From NCBI GenBank assembly GCA_046348835.1, contig JAXMDM010000002.1, forward strand, positions 930,001 to 994,000: a stretch of DNA of 64,000 nt. The letters are read 5' to 3'. Positions 16,679 through 25,675 of this stretch are shown here, one piece after another. The position numbers and the translations under genes were made by a program. Positions within the stretch are counted from its first letter, which is position 1; each line of letters starts with the position of its first letter. The notes under the pieces were generated by a model that saw nothing but the letters and a program-made list of their open reading frames with translations, ran no database searches and was not told the origin of the DNA. The stretch is from Defluviicoccus sp046348835. GTDB taxonomy: Bacteria; Pseudomonadota; Alphaproteobacteria; Rhodospirillales; Defluviicoccaceae.

Positions 16679-18735
16679 GGCAGCGCCTCCAGCGGCACCG
16701 GGTAGACCCGATCGCCGGCGTCGGCGCCGGGCGCCAGCGCCACCCAGCGGCCGGAATCGTCGTTGTAGAGCTGGTAGAGGCGGAGCTTACGGCGGAGTTT
16801 GTCGAGAAGCTCCTCCTGTTCGGAGGTGCTCCACGACACCCACTCGTCGCGGGTAAGGCCCATGACGTCGCTCTTGTAGGGTAGGTCGTCCAGGTATTCA
16901 CCCAGCAAGCCCAGCTGGCCGAGGCGGGTGGCGTTGGGGTCGGCGAGCTTGCCCGGATCGCGGGCGAGATGGGCGGCGGCCGAGCGGATCAGGTCGAAGA
17001 AGTCGGCGGTCGCCGTCTGCTGGGATTTTTCCCCGGCGTCGAGGACGGTGGACACCACCTCCGCAATGTCGGAGAGCTGGTTCTTGGTCAGCAGCACCCG
17101 TACCTCGGTCGTCGCCTTGTCCGGCTGGGCGAACGCCCGGTCGCTGAGCCAGGCATGGAACAAGGGCGGCGCCGCCGTTCCCTGGGTGCGACCGAGCCAG
17201 GCGAGCTGCATCGCCCGGCCCACCTGATCGGTCGCCGCCGCCATCTGCGCCTTTGCCTGTTCCGGCGTCGGGCTGGCGGCAGGGGCGGCGGCAGGGGCGG
17301 TGGCGGTGGCGGTGCGGGCGCTTCCGGGAACCATGTCGCCCTTCGAAGCCGCCTTCACCTGGCCGGTGATCTGGCCGGCGAGCTGGTCGACGAGCTGGCC
17401 GAACTGTTCGACCGAGCCGGCGTCAACCGGGAAGTAGAGGGGGCTCGGCGCATTGGGATTGCGCGAAAGCTCCTTGTACTGGGCGGCGGCATGGGCGTGG
17501 TCCGCCTTGCCTGCCCCCGTCTTCAGGTGCAAGGCGTAAAGGGCGATGCCGCGTTCCTGCAGCTCGAGGCGCACCTGCTGGGCGTCGAGACCGGTGCCGG
17601 ATAAGGGATCGTGGCCCTCGATGGCACCGGCATCGGTGATCAGGACGACGTAACGGCCGCCGAAGGCATCCCAATCGATTCCCTTCACCGCCGCCATGAC
17701 GCCGGCGTAGGGATCCTCGTCGAAGCGGGCGCTGGAGACGGTCGCCTCCTTCAGGGACGCCACCTTGTCGAGGAAATCGCCACCGCTGGTGACCGTGTTG
17801 GGGTCGACATAGGTCTTGGTCACGTACTCCAGCTTGGGCACCGCCTTGGTCGACGAGCGGAAGGCGACGAGGCCGAATTTGACCTGGCGGCCCAGTCCCG
17901 CCTTTTCCACCGCGTCGTAGACCCGCCGCACCGCCTCCCGGGTGCGGTCGATATAGGGGCCCATGGAGATGGTCGAGTCGATGACGAACACCACCGCCGC
18001 GGAGAACGCCTTGATCGCCTCGGTCGGCGGGGGCTGGGGGGCCTGTGGGGCGACCTGCCCGGCGGTTGCGGGCGAAGCGGCGTCCGCCTTCGCCGTGACC
18101 GAGGCGATTTCGATCACCCGGGCACGAAAGCCCTTGCCCGACTCCTCCTCGCCCGCCTGCAGGATCGGCAACAGGTAGAACTGCTTGTCGATATCGATGT
18201 AGGTGGCGGGCTCGATGGAGACGACGCGCGGATCGCCTTTGCCTTGTTCCACCGCTTTCTGGATCGGCGCGACGGCGGCCGCCGAGTCCGGCGCCTTCAG
18301 GAGCTCGACGACGGTCTCGCGCTTGTCGAACAGCAGCGTCCGATCGCGACCGGCGGGATTGGTGAACGCCAGCGCCATCTGCTGCTTCCACGGCAAGGTC
18401 GCGTCGGCGGCGATCCAGCCGTCGGTCTTGCCGCGGCTGCCGGCGCCGACCTCGATCCAGTCCCCACCGCCGACCGCTTTCCGGTCGTAGACATAATACT
18501 GGGAGAGCGGTGGCACCGGGCTGCCACCCTGTTGCCCCGGCTGGGCGACGATGGCGGCGCCCGGCCGGGTCAGTACCCGCTCGTAAAGCGAGGTCTTGCC
18601 GTCAAGCAGCCGGGGCGTCCGGTTCTGCGCCTGAACCGGGGCTACCGCCCCGATCAGAAGGACGAGGGCCAGCACCGTCATTCCGGCCCAGCGGGCCGCT
18701 ACGGCCACGGCCTTTGCCTGGAGGCTCGATGTCAT
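16675..18735 (-). CDS. Exported vWA-domain protein, PpkA C-terminal type
   Basis: A 686-residue protein with a signal peptide or anchor (residues 1-36, VQAQ), an SH3-like strand region (about 70-115, QYYVYDRKAVGGGDWIEVG), and a von Willebrand A domain whose metal site DSTIS is at 253-257, followed by the FGLVAFRSS and VVLITDAGA strands. A helical region fills the C terminus. The vWA part looks like that following the kinase domain in the type VI secretion regulator PpkA, but there is no kinase here. It should bind partners through a metal ion on the periplasmic side. Overlaps the ATPase gene by 4 bp. Confidence 0.8.
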   Translation of the reverse strand: MTSSLQAKAVAVAARWAGMTVLALVLLIGAVAPVQAQNRTPRLLDGKTSLYERVLTRPGAAIVAQPGQQGGSPVPPLSQYYVYDRKAVGGGDWIEVGAGSRGKTDGWIAADATLPWKQQMALAFTNPAGRDRTLLFDKRETVVELLKAPDSAAAVAPIQKAVEQGKGDPRVVSIEPATYIDIDKQFYLLPILQAGEEESGKGFRARVIEIASVTAKADAASPATAGQVAPQAPQPPPTEAIKAFSAAVVFVIDSTISMGPYIDRTREAVRRVYDAVEKAGLGRQVKFGLVAFRSSTKAVPKLEYVTKTYVDPNTVTSGGDFLDKVASLKEATVSSARFDEDPYAGVMAAVKGIDWDAFGGRYVVLITDAGAIEGHDPLSGTGLDAQQVRLELQERGIALYALHLKTGAGKADHAHAAAQYKELSRNPNAPSPLYFPVDAGSVEQFGQLVDQLAGQITGQVKAASKGDMVPGSARTATATAPAAAPAASPTPEQAKAQMAAATDQVGRAMQLAWLGRTQGTAAPPLFHAWLSDRAFAQPDKATTEVRVLLTKNQLSDIAEVVSTVLDAGEKSQQTATADFFDLIRSAAAHLARDPGKLADPNATRLGQLGLLGEYLDDLPYKSDVMGLTRDEWVSWSTSEQEELLDKLRRKLRLYQLYNDDSGRWVALAPGADAGDRVYPVPLEALP

Positions 18736-18752
18736 AGTCTGTCCTGTGACTT

Positions 18753-19880
18753 CTACTGCTGGCAGGTGGGAAGAAGCTGCCGCGCCTCGCCGTCACCGGC
18801 GTTCGCCGCTTGTTCCAGATAGGCGCGCGCCTGGCCCCGTTCGAGATCGTCCTTGGCATTCTTGCACATCAGCCGCCCGGCCTTGACCTTCGCCGCGACG
18901 TTGCCCTGGCGCGCCGCCTTTTCGTACCAGAAGGCGGCGGTCTCCCAGTTGGGCTGGGTGGCGGGAGAGGTCTCCGCCGACCAGGTATCCGGATCGTACA
19001 TCCGCCCGAGGGCGATGCTGGCCTCGGCCGAGCCCAGCCCGGACGCCTGCTGCAGCAATTGCCGCGCCGGCTCCAACTGTTTTTGCTGCAGGGCGCGTTC
19101 GCCCACCTGATAGCACCCCGCCGCATCCAGACCGGTGCAGCTCAGCGAGGCTTCCGGGACGGGCAGGGGGGACGGCGTCTTGGCGGCCTGGCAACGCCCG
19201 GCGGCGAAGCCCGGGATGACGCATCCGTACCAGCCGCCGCCGGCGGCGGCAGCCAGAACAAGCGCCAGCCCGAGCCCGGCGAAGAGGGCGGTGCGGCGCC
19301 GGCCGGCCTTGCGGGCGTCGTCGAGGGCGGCCTGCTGCGCCGCCTCGTCGGCGAGGCGACGACGCTCGGCCTCCTCGTGCGCAAGGCGCGCGCTCTCTTC
19401 TTCCGCGCTCCGGCGGCGGGCCTCTTCCTCCGCCCGTAGCCGGGCCTCTTCTTCGGCCTGGCGCGCCGCGTCGTCCGGGGGTTCGGCCCCGATCGCGGCG
19501 TCCGCCGTCCCGGCCGCGGCGCCCGAGCCGAACAACGGCCGGATCACCTTGAGCGGGGTGGCCTGTTTGGTGGCACCGACGGCGACGGTGAGCAGGTAGG
19601 TGACGTTGGTCGGCTGGCCGACGATGGGATCGATCACCGCCGGGCCGAGGGGCACGACCAGCGCGCCGGTGCCGTCCGGACGCCCCGCGGCGACGGAGTG
19701 CCAGGCCTCGGCGGCCTGCCAGCGGCCGTCGCTGCCGAGGAACGGCGCCGTCCCCTGGTTGCAGCGAAGCGAAAAGTCCATCGGGCCCGACGCGACATCG
19801 GCCGCGACCGGGAGGCCGGTGATGCGCATGAGGCCGAAGCCGGCGCCCTGTTCGCGATCGGCACTCAGTTCCGCCCGCAT
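18753..19880 (-). CDS. Membrane protein with coiled coil and Sel1-like repeats
   Basis: A 375-residue single-pass protein. Residues 1-125 form a domain that I do not recognise, rich in beta strands, ending PLKVIRPLFG. A charged Glu/Ala/Arg coiled coil follows (about 140-205), then a membrane helix (about 210-232, LFAGLGLALVLAAAAGGGWYG), then periplasmic Sel1/TPR repeats such as AFWYEKAARQGNVAAKVKAG and ARAYLEQAANAGDGEA. ATG 19880 is chosen because the earlier ATG would overlap srfC and precede no ribosome-binding site; ggtgg lies just upstream. It may link the cytoplasmic SrfB/SrfC NTPases to the periplasm. Confidence 0.72.
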   Translation of the reverse strand: MRAELSADREQGAGFGLMRITGLPVAADVASGPMDFSLRCNQGTAPFLGSDGRWQAAEAWHSVAAGRPDGTGALVVPLGPAVIDPIVGQPTNVTYLLTVAVGATKQATPLKVIRPLFGSGAAAGTADAAIGAEPPDDAARQAEEEARLRAEEEARRRSAEEESARLAHEEAERRRLADEAAQQAALDDARKAGRRRTALFAGLGLALVLAAAAGGGWYGCVIPGFAAGRCQAAKTPSPLPVPEASLSCTGLDAAGCYQVGERALQQKQLEPARQLLQQASGLGSAEASIALGRMYDPDTWSAETSPATQPNWETAAFWYEKAARQGNVAAKVKAGRLMCKNAKDDLERGQARAYLEQAANAGDGEARQLLPTCQQ

Positions 19881-19902
19881 CGCCACCCGTCGTCTCCCGT
19901 CC

Positions 19903-22620
19903 TTATGCGTTGGCCGAACGAGCGGCGGCACCCATGTCGGCGGTGCCGTTGATCAGGGTCAGGATTTCGCCCAGCCGTTGGTTCTGGTCCGGGGTGACCT
20001 CGCGGCCGGCGCTGTGGCCGGCGTTGCCGACCGCCAGGTGATGGAAGGCGACCAACCAGTCCAGCACGAACATGCCGGGATAGGGGATCTCCTCGGCCGG
20101 CAGCTGCGGCAGCGTCCCGGGCGCAATCGCCGCCGCCGGCTCGAAAATCCTGCGCCCGTCCATGGGCGAGGCGGGACGCTCGTCGAGCGGGACCTGGCTG
20201 AACCCGAGCGCATCGACGAAGTCGTTGACGATGCAGCGGACGAGCAGGACCTGCTGGTCGACGATGCCGATCCGGGTGGTCGTGCGCTTGTCCTCGAGCG
20301 GCCGCAACGCCTCGATCAGCCGCTCCCCCAGCCGGTGGCGGTCGGCCCCCGTCACCACCTCGTCGACGATCATCTGCAGCACCGCGGCCGGCACGCCGAG
20401 GAACCGCTGCAGCTCCAGGTTCGCCGGCAGTTCGCGAATCTGCTTCGTCCATTCGCCCAGCACCGCCTTGGCGAACCCCAGGGCGCGCCCACTCACCGCC
20501 GGCTGCGGCTGCTTTGCGTCCTGACCGGCAATCGGCAGCCGAACCAGTCCCGGTCGTCTCGTCCGGGGCTCGGCCGGGGCGCCGCCGCCTGCCGCTTCGG
20601 CGCCACCATCGCCATCATCGAGATCGACCCGCAGGTAGAGACGGCGCAGATGCTCCCCCGGCGGCTGCAGATGTTCGAGCAGGTCGCCGAAGCTGTCGGC
20701 GTGCTCCTCTATGGCGGCGCGAACCTCCTCGACGATCCGCTTCTTCCGTTCCACCTGGCCGGCGCCCTCGGCGAAAAAGTAGGGGTCGAACCACTTGCCG
20801 ATGGTCTCCGTTCTGGCGCGAACCTGTTCGCCGATGCGCGCCAGCTTGATCTCCTTGCTGGCCACCCCCTCCAGGTAGGCGGCGAGCCGCCTCATCCCGC
20901 CGTCATTCGGCTGCAGTACCGCGTCCCAAGCTTCGCCGGCGTTGTGGATGTGGCGGCGGACGTTGTCATTCTCGATGAAAAGGGCGCGTTGATAAGCGAG
21001 CCGCTGCGCCTCGCCCGGCTGCAGGTCGCGTTCCTCGGTCCCGGCGGCGGTTTCCACCGTATCGATGACGGCGCCGAGGAATCCCGGCTTGCGGACGAGG
21101 AAGACGTTGTCGAAGGGCTTGCCGCTGGCCCAATCCTGCAGCCATTCGCACTGACCGAAGCGCTCCAGCAAGGTGATGTGGACCATGCTCGACCACTCCT
21201 GGCGCTGCAGCACGTCCGAGGTGCCGGGCTTCGGGGTCAGCCGCTTATCCAGCTGGGTGATCACCCAGATCAGGCCGGGGGGCCGCTTCGCCCGCTCGGC
21301 CGGTGTCTCGCCTTGGGTCGAGTGCACCCAGGCGTCGAGGACGGGGGCGAGTTCGGTGATTTCGATCTGGATGTCGCAGCGGGTGCACATGATCAGGAGG
21401 TTCATTTCCTGATCCTCGGTGTAGCGCTCGAAGAGGAAGGCGACCTTGCCGCGGAGCAGCAGTTGCGCGACCGGATCGGCGTCGGCCAGCTTCGGATCCT
21501 TGCGCATCTCGTCGAGGCTGGCGATCTGCAGCCGTCCCCGGTAGCCGGGGAAATCCAGCAGGTCGATGCTCTCCAGGGTCGGCGCGACCGGCGGGTCGGC
21601 CAGCACGATCGTCATCTCCGCGGTGAGGGCGGCAAGCAGCGCCCGCGGCAGCACCGTTTCCTCGCCGACGGCGCCGCCCGGCCCCACCGGCAGCACGGTG
21701 AGTGTCTCGCCGTCGTCCCGGCCGAGGTTATCGAGGACATCCACGTTGAGGATGCTCTGCGGCGCCCATTCGAAACCGTCGTCCCGGGGGCGGACCAGCG
21801 CCGTCAGCGGCGCGTAGACGGTGCGGGCGCCGCCGATGCGGGCGAGCCCGTCGCGCAGCCGCACATAGGTCGCAGTCAGCGCGGTGTTCTCGATCCCCCA
21901 TAGCACCGACAGCAGGGTGGCGCGGGCGGGGCCGGGAAGGCGCGGTGCCAAATCCACCGCGTCCGTCCAGAAGTCCGCCTTCAGCGCCTCCATGGACTTG
22001 CCGTAGCGCTTGCCGAAGTAGTCGAGAAGATCGACCATGTCGTCTTCGTCGAGGCCGCCGGTCGGTTGCGGCTGGCGCAGCGGCTTCAGCGCCGCCAGGT
22101 GCCGGGCGACCGCCTCCGGCTTCAGCTCCGGCGTCCGCTCCCGGTCGAAGTCGTTGAAGTAGCTGTTGCCGAGGACCTTGACCAGGTCGGCTTCGGAAAA
22201 CAGGGTGAGCTCGATGGGGTAGCCGCGCGGCGCTTCGGTCTTGCGGCGGGTGAAGCGGGTGACGAGACCGGTGGCCTCCTTGCCGCCGCCCGGCGGATTG
22301 ATGTCGGCGATGAAGTCCAGTCGCGTCCCGTCGAGCGTCGTCTGCAGCCGTCCGTTGGCGCCGCGGGCGAGCGTCGAGATGAGGTAGGACTTGCCCGCCT
22401 GGCTTATCCCGAAGACACCGATCGACAGCGGTCGCTGTGCCGCGTGGCTGAGCCGTCGGCACTGGTTGCGCGACCGGCGCAGGGCTTCGATCAGGCCGTC
22501 GGCCTCGGTGTCGAGGCGCCGGGCATTGCGCCTGGTCTCGCCGATCCAGTCGATCAGCCGGCCGGATCCGGCGACGATGTCGTCGCAGCGTCGGCTCAAG
22601 ACATCGGGGGTCTCGCTCAC
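19903..22620 (-). CDS. srfC: Virulence factor SrfC-family GTPase-like protein
   Basis: A 905-residue protein of the SrfC family, named from Salmonella genes under SsrB control. The N-terminal part is a P-loop GTPase: Walker A GISQAGKS (71-78), a DxxG motif DFPG (356-359) and a TQLD in place of the usual NKxD (455-458). The conserved LSIGVFGISQAGKSYLISTL and the KEATGLVTRFTRR segments are family hallmarks. The C-terminal 400 residues are helical, as in dynamin-like proteins. It has no signal peptide, so it is cytoplasmic and perhaps membrane-associated. It follows srfB by 43 bp. Activity has not been shown for this family to my knowledge. Confidence 0.85.
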   Translation of the reverse strand: MSETPDVLSRRCDDIVAGSGRLIDWIGETRRNARRLDTEADGLIEALRRSRNQCRRLSHAAQRPLSIGVFGISQAGKSYLISTLARGANGRLQTTLDGTRLDFIADINPPGGGKEATGLVTRFTRRKTEAPRGYPIELTLFSEADLVKVLGNSYFNDFDRERTPELKPEAVARHLAALKPLRQPQPTGGLDEDDMVDLLDYFGKRYGKSMEALKADFWTDAVDLAPRLPGPARATLLSVLWGIENTALTATYVRLRDGLARIGGARTVYAPLTALVRPRDDGFEWAPQSILNVDVLDNLGRDDGETLTVLPVGPGGAVGEETVLPRALLAALTAEMTIVLADPPVAPTLESIDLLDFPGYRGRLQIASLDEMRKDPKLADADPVAQLLLRGKVAFLFERYTEDQEMNLLIMCTRCDIQIEITELAPVLDAWVHSTQGETPAERAKRPPGLIWVITQLDKRLTPKPGTSDVLQRQEWSSMVHITLLERFGQCEWLQDWASGKPFDNVFLVRKPGFLGAVIDTVETAAGTEERDLQPGEAQRLAYQRALFIENDNVRRHIHNAGEAWDAVLQPNDGGMRRLAAYLEGVASKEIKLARIGEQVRARTETIGKWFDPYFFAEGAGQVERKKRIVEEVRAAIEEHADSFGDLLEHLQPPGEHLRRLYLRVDLDDGDGGAEAAGGGAPAEPRTRRPGLVRLPIAGQDAKQPQPAVSGRALGFAKAVLGEWTKQIRELPANLELQRFLGVPAAVLQMIVDEVVTGADRHRLGERLIEALRPLEDKRTTTRIGIVDQQVLLVRCIVNDFVDALGFSQVPLDERPASPMDGRRIFEPAAAIAPGTLPQLPAEEIPYPGMFVLDWLVAFHHLAVGNAGHSAGREVTPDQNQRLGEILTLINGTADMGAAARSANA

Positions 22621-22663
22621 CGCCCGGCTCCCGTCATCGCTCCTCCGTCATCGTCCGGCTCCC

Positions 22664-25639
22664 TCATCGAATGACGCTGCCGCTGTCGAGCCAGTAGTCC
22701 GTCTCGCCGATGCCGACGGTATTGAGCGTATTCAGCTTCAAGGTCAGGTCGCGCGGCGACAGGGTGATTCCTTCCTCCGAGGTGACGCCGCCGGCGATCT
22801 CGAAGCGCTCGGCGCGGCGGCGCCGATCCTTCTTCAGCCGCACCTGCAGGACGGGTGAGCCGCGGCGGTCCGCCTTGGCGAGCAGGTCCTTCGCCCGCTT
22901 GGTGAAGTCGAGGACATAGAGCGGGCTGGCACCCCATCGCTCGGCGGCGAGCTGACGGAACCCCAGCACCATGCGGCCGCGGACCTCGAACGGCTGGTCG
23001 GGAAGGTCGTAGTCCGGATCGTCCAGCGAGACCTCGCGATAATAGATGTCCTCGTCCTTGATCCGCATGTTGCGGTCCATCAGACCGATGAAGCGGATGG
23101 TCGAATAGGCGCGGAAGGCGTTGGAGAGGAAATTGAAATTGGGGATGCCGCGCTCGCCGCCGACCTTGCAGACCATGGCCCCGACCGCCGCCGTCGTCTT
23201 CGGATCGGCGATCCGGCCGTCCTTGTGAAACGGGTACCAGGTTCCGGCGCGGTAGCCGTGCAGGGGTAGAATGCGGTCGGGCGGCAGCGCCAGCAGCGCC
23301 CGGAAAAGGGCTTGTATGCCCGGCAGCCGCGACGGCCGGCCGCTGAGCAGCAGCATGTCGCAGCCGTAAAGCCAGACGATTTCGCACAATGCCTGGATCG
23401 TCTTGCAGATCTCCAGCTGGTCCTCGAGGAAGAACCGGTGCACCCGGTGCAGATCGAGGACCACCCGCACCTGGTTCAGGTCGAAGGGCGGGGCGGCCGG
23501 CAGCGCCTGGTGAGCCCCGCCCGCCACGTACTGGAGGACCGCGGGCGAGGGCGGCTCGCGGCCGGCCAGCATCTCTGCGATGGTCCGGGTGTGGACCTCG
23601 GCCCGGGCCACCGGGTCGTAGTGCTCGTACGCCTTGATGATGGCGAGCCCGAGGGGGTAGAGGACCTGCAGCGCCAGCTGCTGGCGCAGCGCGCTCTCCT
23701 GCACCGAGACCGGCTCGGAGCCGATCAGCCGCGACAGCAGCGGCGCCGGCTCGGCGATGCCGTGCTCGCGCAGCGCCTGTTCGATCGCCGGGACCACCAG
23801 CTTCTGCACCAGTTCCAGCAGCAGATCGTCGCCCGCCATCTTGAAACCGTCGCGGAACCGCTGCTCGGGGGTGATGTAGACGTTGGCCCCTTGCCCCGCG
23901 TCGAGGCGGTAGTCGGTGATGACGAGGTCGGTGGTGCCGCCGCCGATGTCGATGGAGGCGAGCGTCAGCCGGCCGTCGGCCGGGCGTCCGGGACGGCGGA
24001 TCACCCGGAAGAAATCCTCCGGTCGGCCGGCGAAGTGTTCCTGGCACTCGGAGAACAGGTAGACCACCTGGGCACAGGTGGCCTCGTCCCACTCCGCGTG
24101 GACGGTGGGAAACGGCGGCCAGGCCAGGGCACGGCCGGCCTCGTCCATGGCGTCGTCCTCGCCGTGCCAGCCGAGGGATTTCCACACCAGCGCCATCGCC
24201 TGCTCCATCCGGGCGGCGAAGATGTCCCGCTCCGGCTTCGGCATCGACGGCGGTACGGTGAGGATGATCGAACGCAGATGGCGCGCCTTCTCCGGGTCGC
24301 CCTGCTTCAGGCGTTGGCCCGGGCTGTTGATCTGGACCAGCGCCTGGGTCAGCACTTCCGCCAGCATGAAGGTCATGATCGCACTGCGCGAGTAGTGCGG
24401 CATGAACACCGGCATCCGCTTGTCTTCGTCCTCGACGTCGTAAAGGGCGTTGCCCTCGTCGTTGATCAGGTTGGAGAACGGGGCGCCGGTGGCGTGGGGC
24501 TCGATCTCGTCGCGCGACACCGCGACATTGAACCGCCACCCCAGCTGATAGCGGTCTTCGTCCCAGAGATAGCGCTTCGGGCTCGACAGCCCGGTGGAGC
24601 CCTCGGTGCCGCGCCGCCGGCTGGCGAGGCGCGCCGCTTCCGGGCCGACGCGGGCGATGGTCGGCCAGACGAAGGCGTCGTTGCGGCCGCTTTTGCAGGC
24701 GCAGTGCTCCTTGCCGAGAACCACCTGGGCGAACTCGATGCGGCTCTCGAACGGCTCGGCGTAGACCTGCTGCGGCAGCGACAGATCGCGTAAGGCCAGC
24801 TCGTAGCGGTTCTTCAGGCCGTGGCCCTGCTGCGGATGCTCCTCGATGAGGATGCCGCAGGTGCGCGAGTTGCCGACGTCGACCACCATATCCACCGGGA
24901 TCGGCGCCATCACGTCGCCCCTGGCATTGGAGCGGAGCACCACCTCCGGCAGCCTGGCGCGCTCGCCGATGACCGAGAGCCAGTTGAGGTAATGGGCGAA
25001 GTGGGCCTTGTTCTCCCGCATCTCCTGGCCGACGTCGTCCGCCGCCAGTCGCAGCCGCCCCGGCGCGTGCTCGGCATAGAGTTCCGCCAGCCACTCGACG
25101 ATCCATGGCAGCTCGATGAAGCGGTCGAGTTCGTGCGCCCGATGGGCCAGGCGGAAAGAGGCGCCGGTCTGCACGTCGGCCAGCGTCGGTGCCAGATAGG
25201 CCAAGCCTTCCGCATCGTCGATGACGTTGGTATCGAAGGCGAGGGTCAGGCGATGGGTGTAGCCGTTGAGATCCTCCCGATCATCGGTGACGATGCGGCC
25301 GCGGGCCCACGTGGTCGGCCCGGTGTAGCCGCGTTCGCCCTCGCCGCGGAGGTAGGGCAGCGGCAGCCAGCACCCCTCCAGCAGCTTGAAGGATTCGTCG
25401 ACGATGGTGGTGTATTTCTCCGTCGGCGTCGTTTTCTTCGGCGGCCGGCCGGGACACAGGTAGCTGCCGTCCCGCTCCTGGTATTCCAGGCGGGCGAGGG
25501 CGTTGTTGCTGGCGCGGAGGACGAACTCGCCGGGCGGCTCCTTGCGCAGATCGAGCGTCAGGCCGAAATCCATGAACTGGATGCCGCTGCGCGTGATCAG
25601 CGCCGTTCTCTCCGAATATTTTACGAGTTCCGCCAGCAT
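22664..25639 (-). CDS. srfB: Virulence factor SrfB-family protein, actin/Hsp70-fold ATPase
   Basis: A 991-residue cytoplasmic protein of the SrfB family. It has the two phosphate-binding loops of the actin/Hsp70 superfamily: DVGNSRT at 254-260 and DIGGGTTD at 564-571, and a later LLLSGRPSRLPG (about 764-775) that fits the adenosine motif. This predicts ATP-driven conformational change. The N-terminal 240 residues and the C-terminal 200 residues lie outside the ATPase core and are specific to the family. It lies between srfA and srfC with gaps of 36 and 43 bp. The likely partner is SrfC, which always appears with it in srf loci that I know. Confidence 0.88.
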   Translation of the reverse strand: MLAELVKYSERTALITRSGIQFMDFGLTLDLRKEPPGEFVLRASNNALARLEYQERDGSYLCPGRPPKKTTPTEKYTTIVDESFKLLEGCWLPLPYLRGEGERGYTGPTTWARGRIVTDDREDLNGYTHRLTLAFDTNVIDDAEGLAYLAPTLADVQTGASFRLAHRAHELDRFIELPWIVEWLAELYAEHAPGRLRLAADDVGQEMRENKAHFAHYLNWLSVIGERARLPEVVLRSNARGDVMAPIPVDMVVDVGNSRTCGILIEEHPQQGHGLKNRYELALRDLSLPQQVYAEPFESRIEFAQVVLGKEHCACKSGRNDAFVWPTIARVGPEAARLASRRRGTEGSTGLSSPKRYLWDEDRYQLGWRFNVAVSRDEIEPHATGAPFSNLINDEGNALYDVEDEDKRMPVFMPHYSRSAIMTFMLAEVLTQALVQINSPGQRLKQGDPEKARHLRSIILTVPPSMPKPERDIFAARMEQAMALVWKSLGWHGEDDAMDEAGRALAWPPFPTVHAEWDEATCAQVVYLFSECQEHFAGRPEDFFRVIRRPGRPADGRLTLASIDIGGGTTDLVITDYRLDAGQGANVYITPEQRFRDGFKMAGDDLLLELVQKLVVPAIEQALREHGIAEPAPLLSRLIGSEPVSVQESALRQQLALQVLYPLGLAIIKAYEHYDPVARAEVHTRTIAEMLAGREPPSPAVLQYVAGGAHQALPAAPPFDLNQVRVVLDLHRVHRFFLEDQLEICKTIQALCEIVWLYGCDMLLLSGRPSRLPGIQALFRALLALPPDRILPLHGYRAGTWYPFHKDGRIADPKTTAAVGAMVCKVGGERGIPNFNFLSNAFRAYSTIRFIGLMDRNMRIKDEDIYYREVSLDDPDYDLPDQPFEVRGRMVLGFRQLAAERWGASPLYVLDFTKRAKDLLAKADRRGSPVLQVRLKKDRRRRAERFEIAGGVTSEEGITLSPRDLTLKLNTLNTVGIGETDYWLDSGSVIR

Positions 25640-25675
25640 GAAACCATCTTCCTGCCGCGCCGCGATAATTTCAAT

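Noticed and set aside
22617..25106. Minus-strand open frame overlapping srfB in another frame
   Set aside because: Low-complexity Arg/Gly/Pro translation with no motif; the srfB frame has both ATPase loops.
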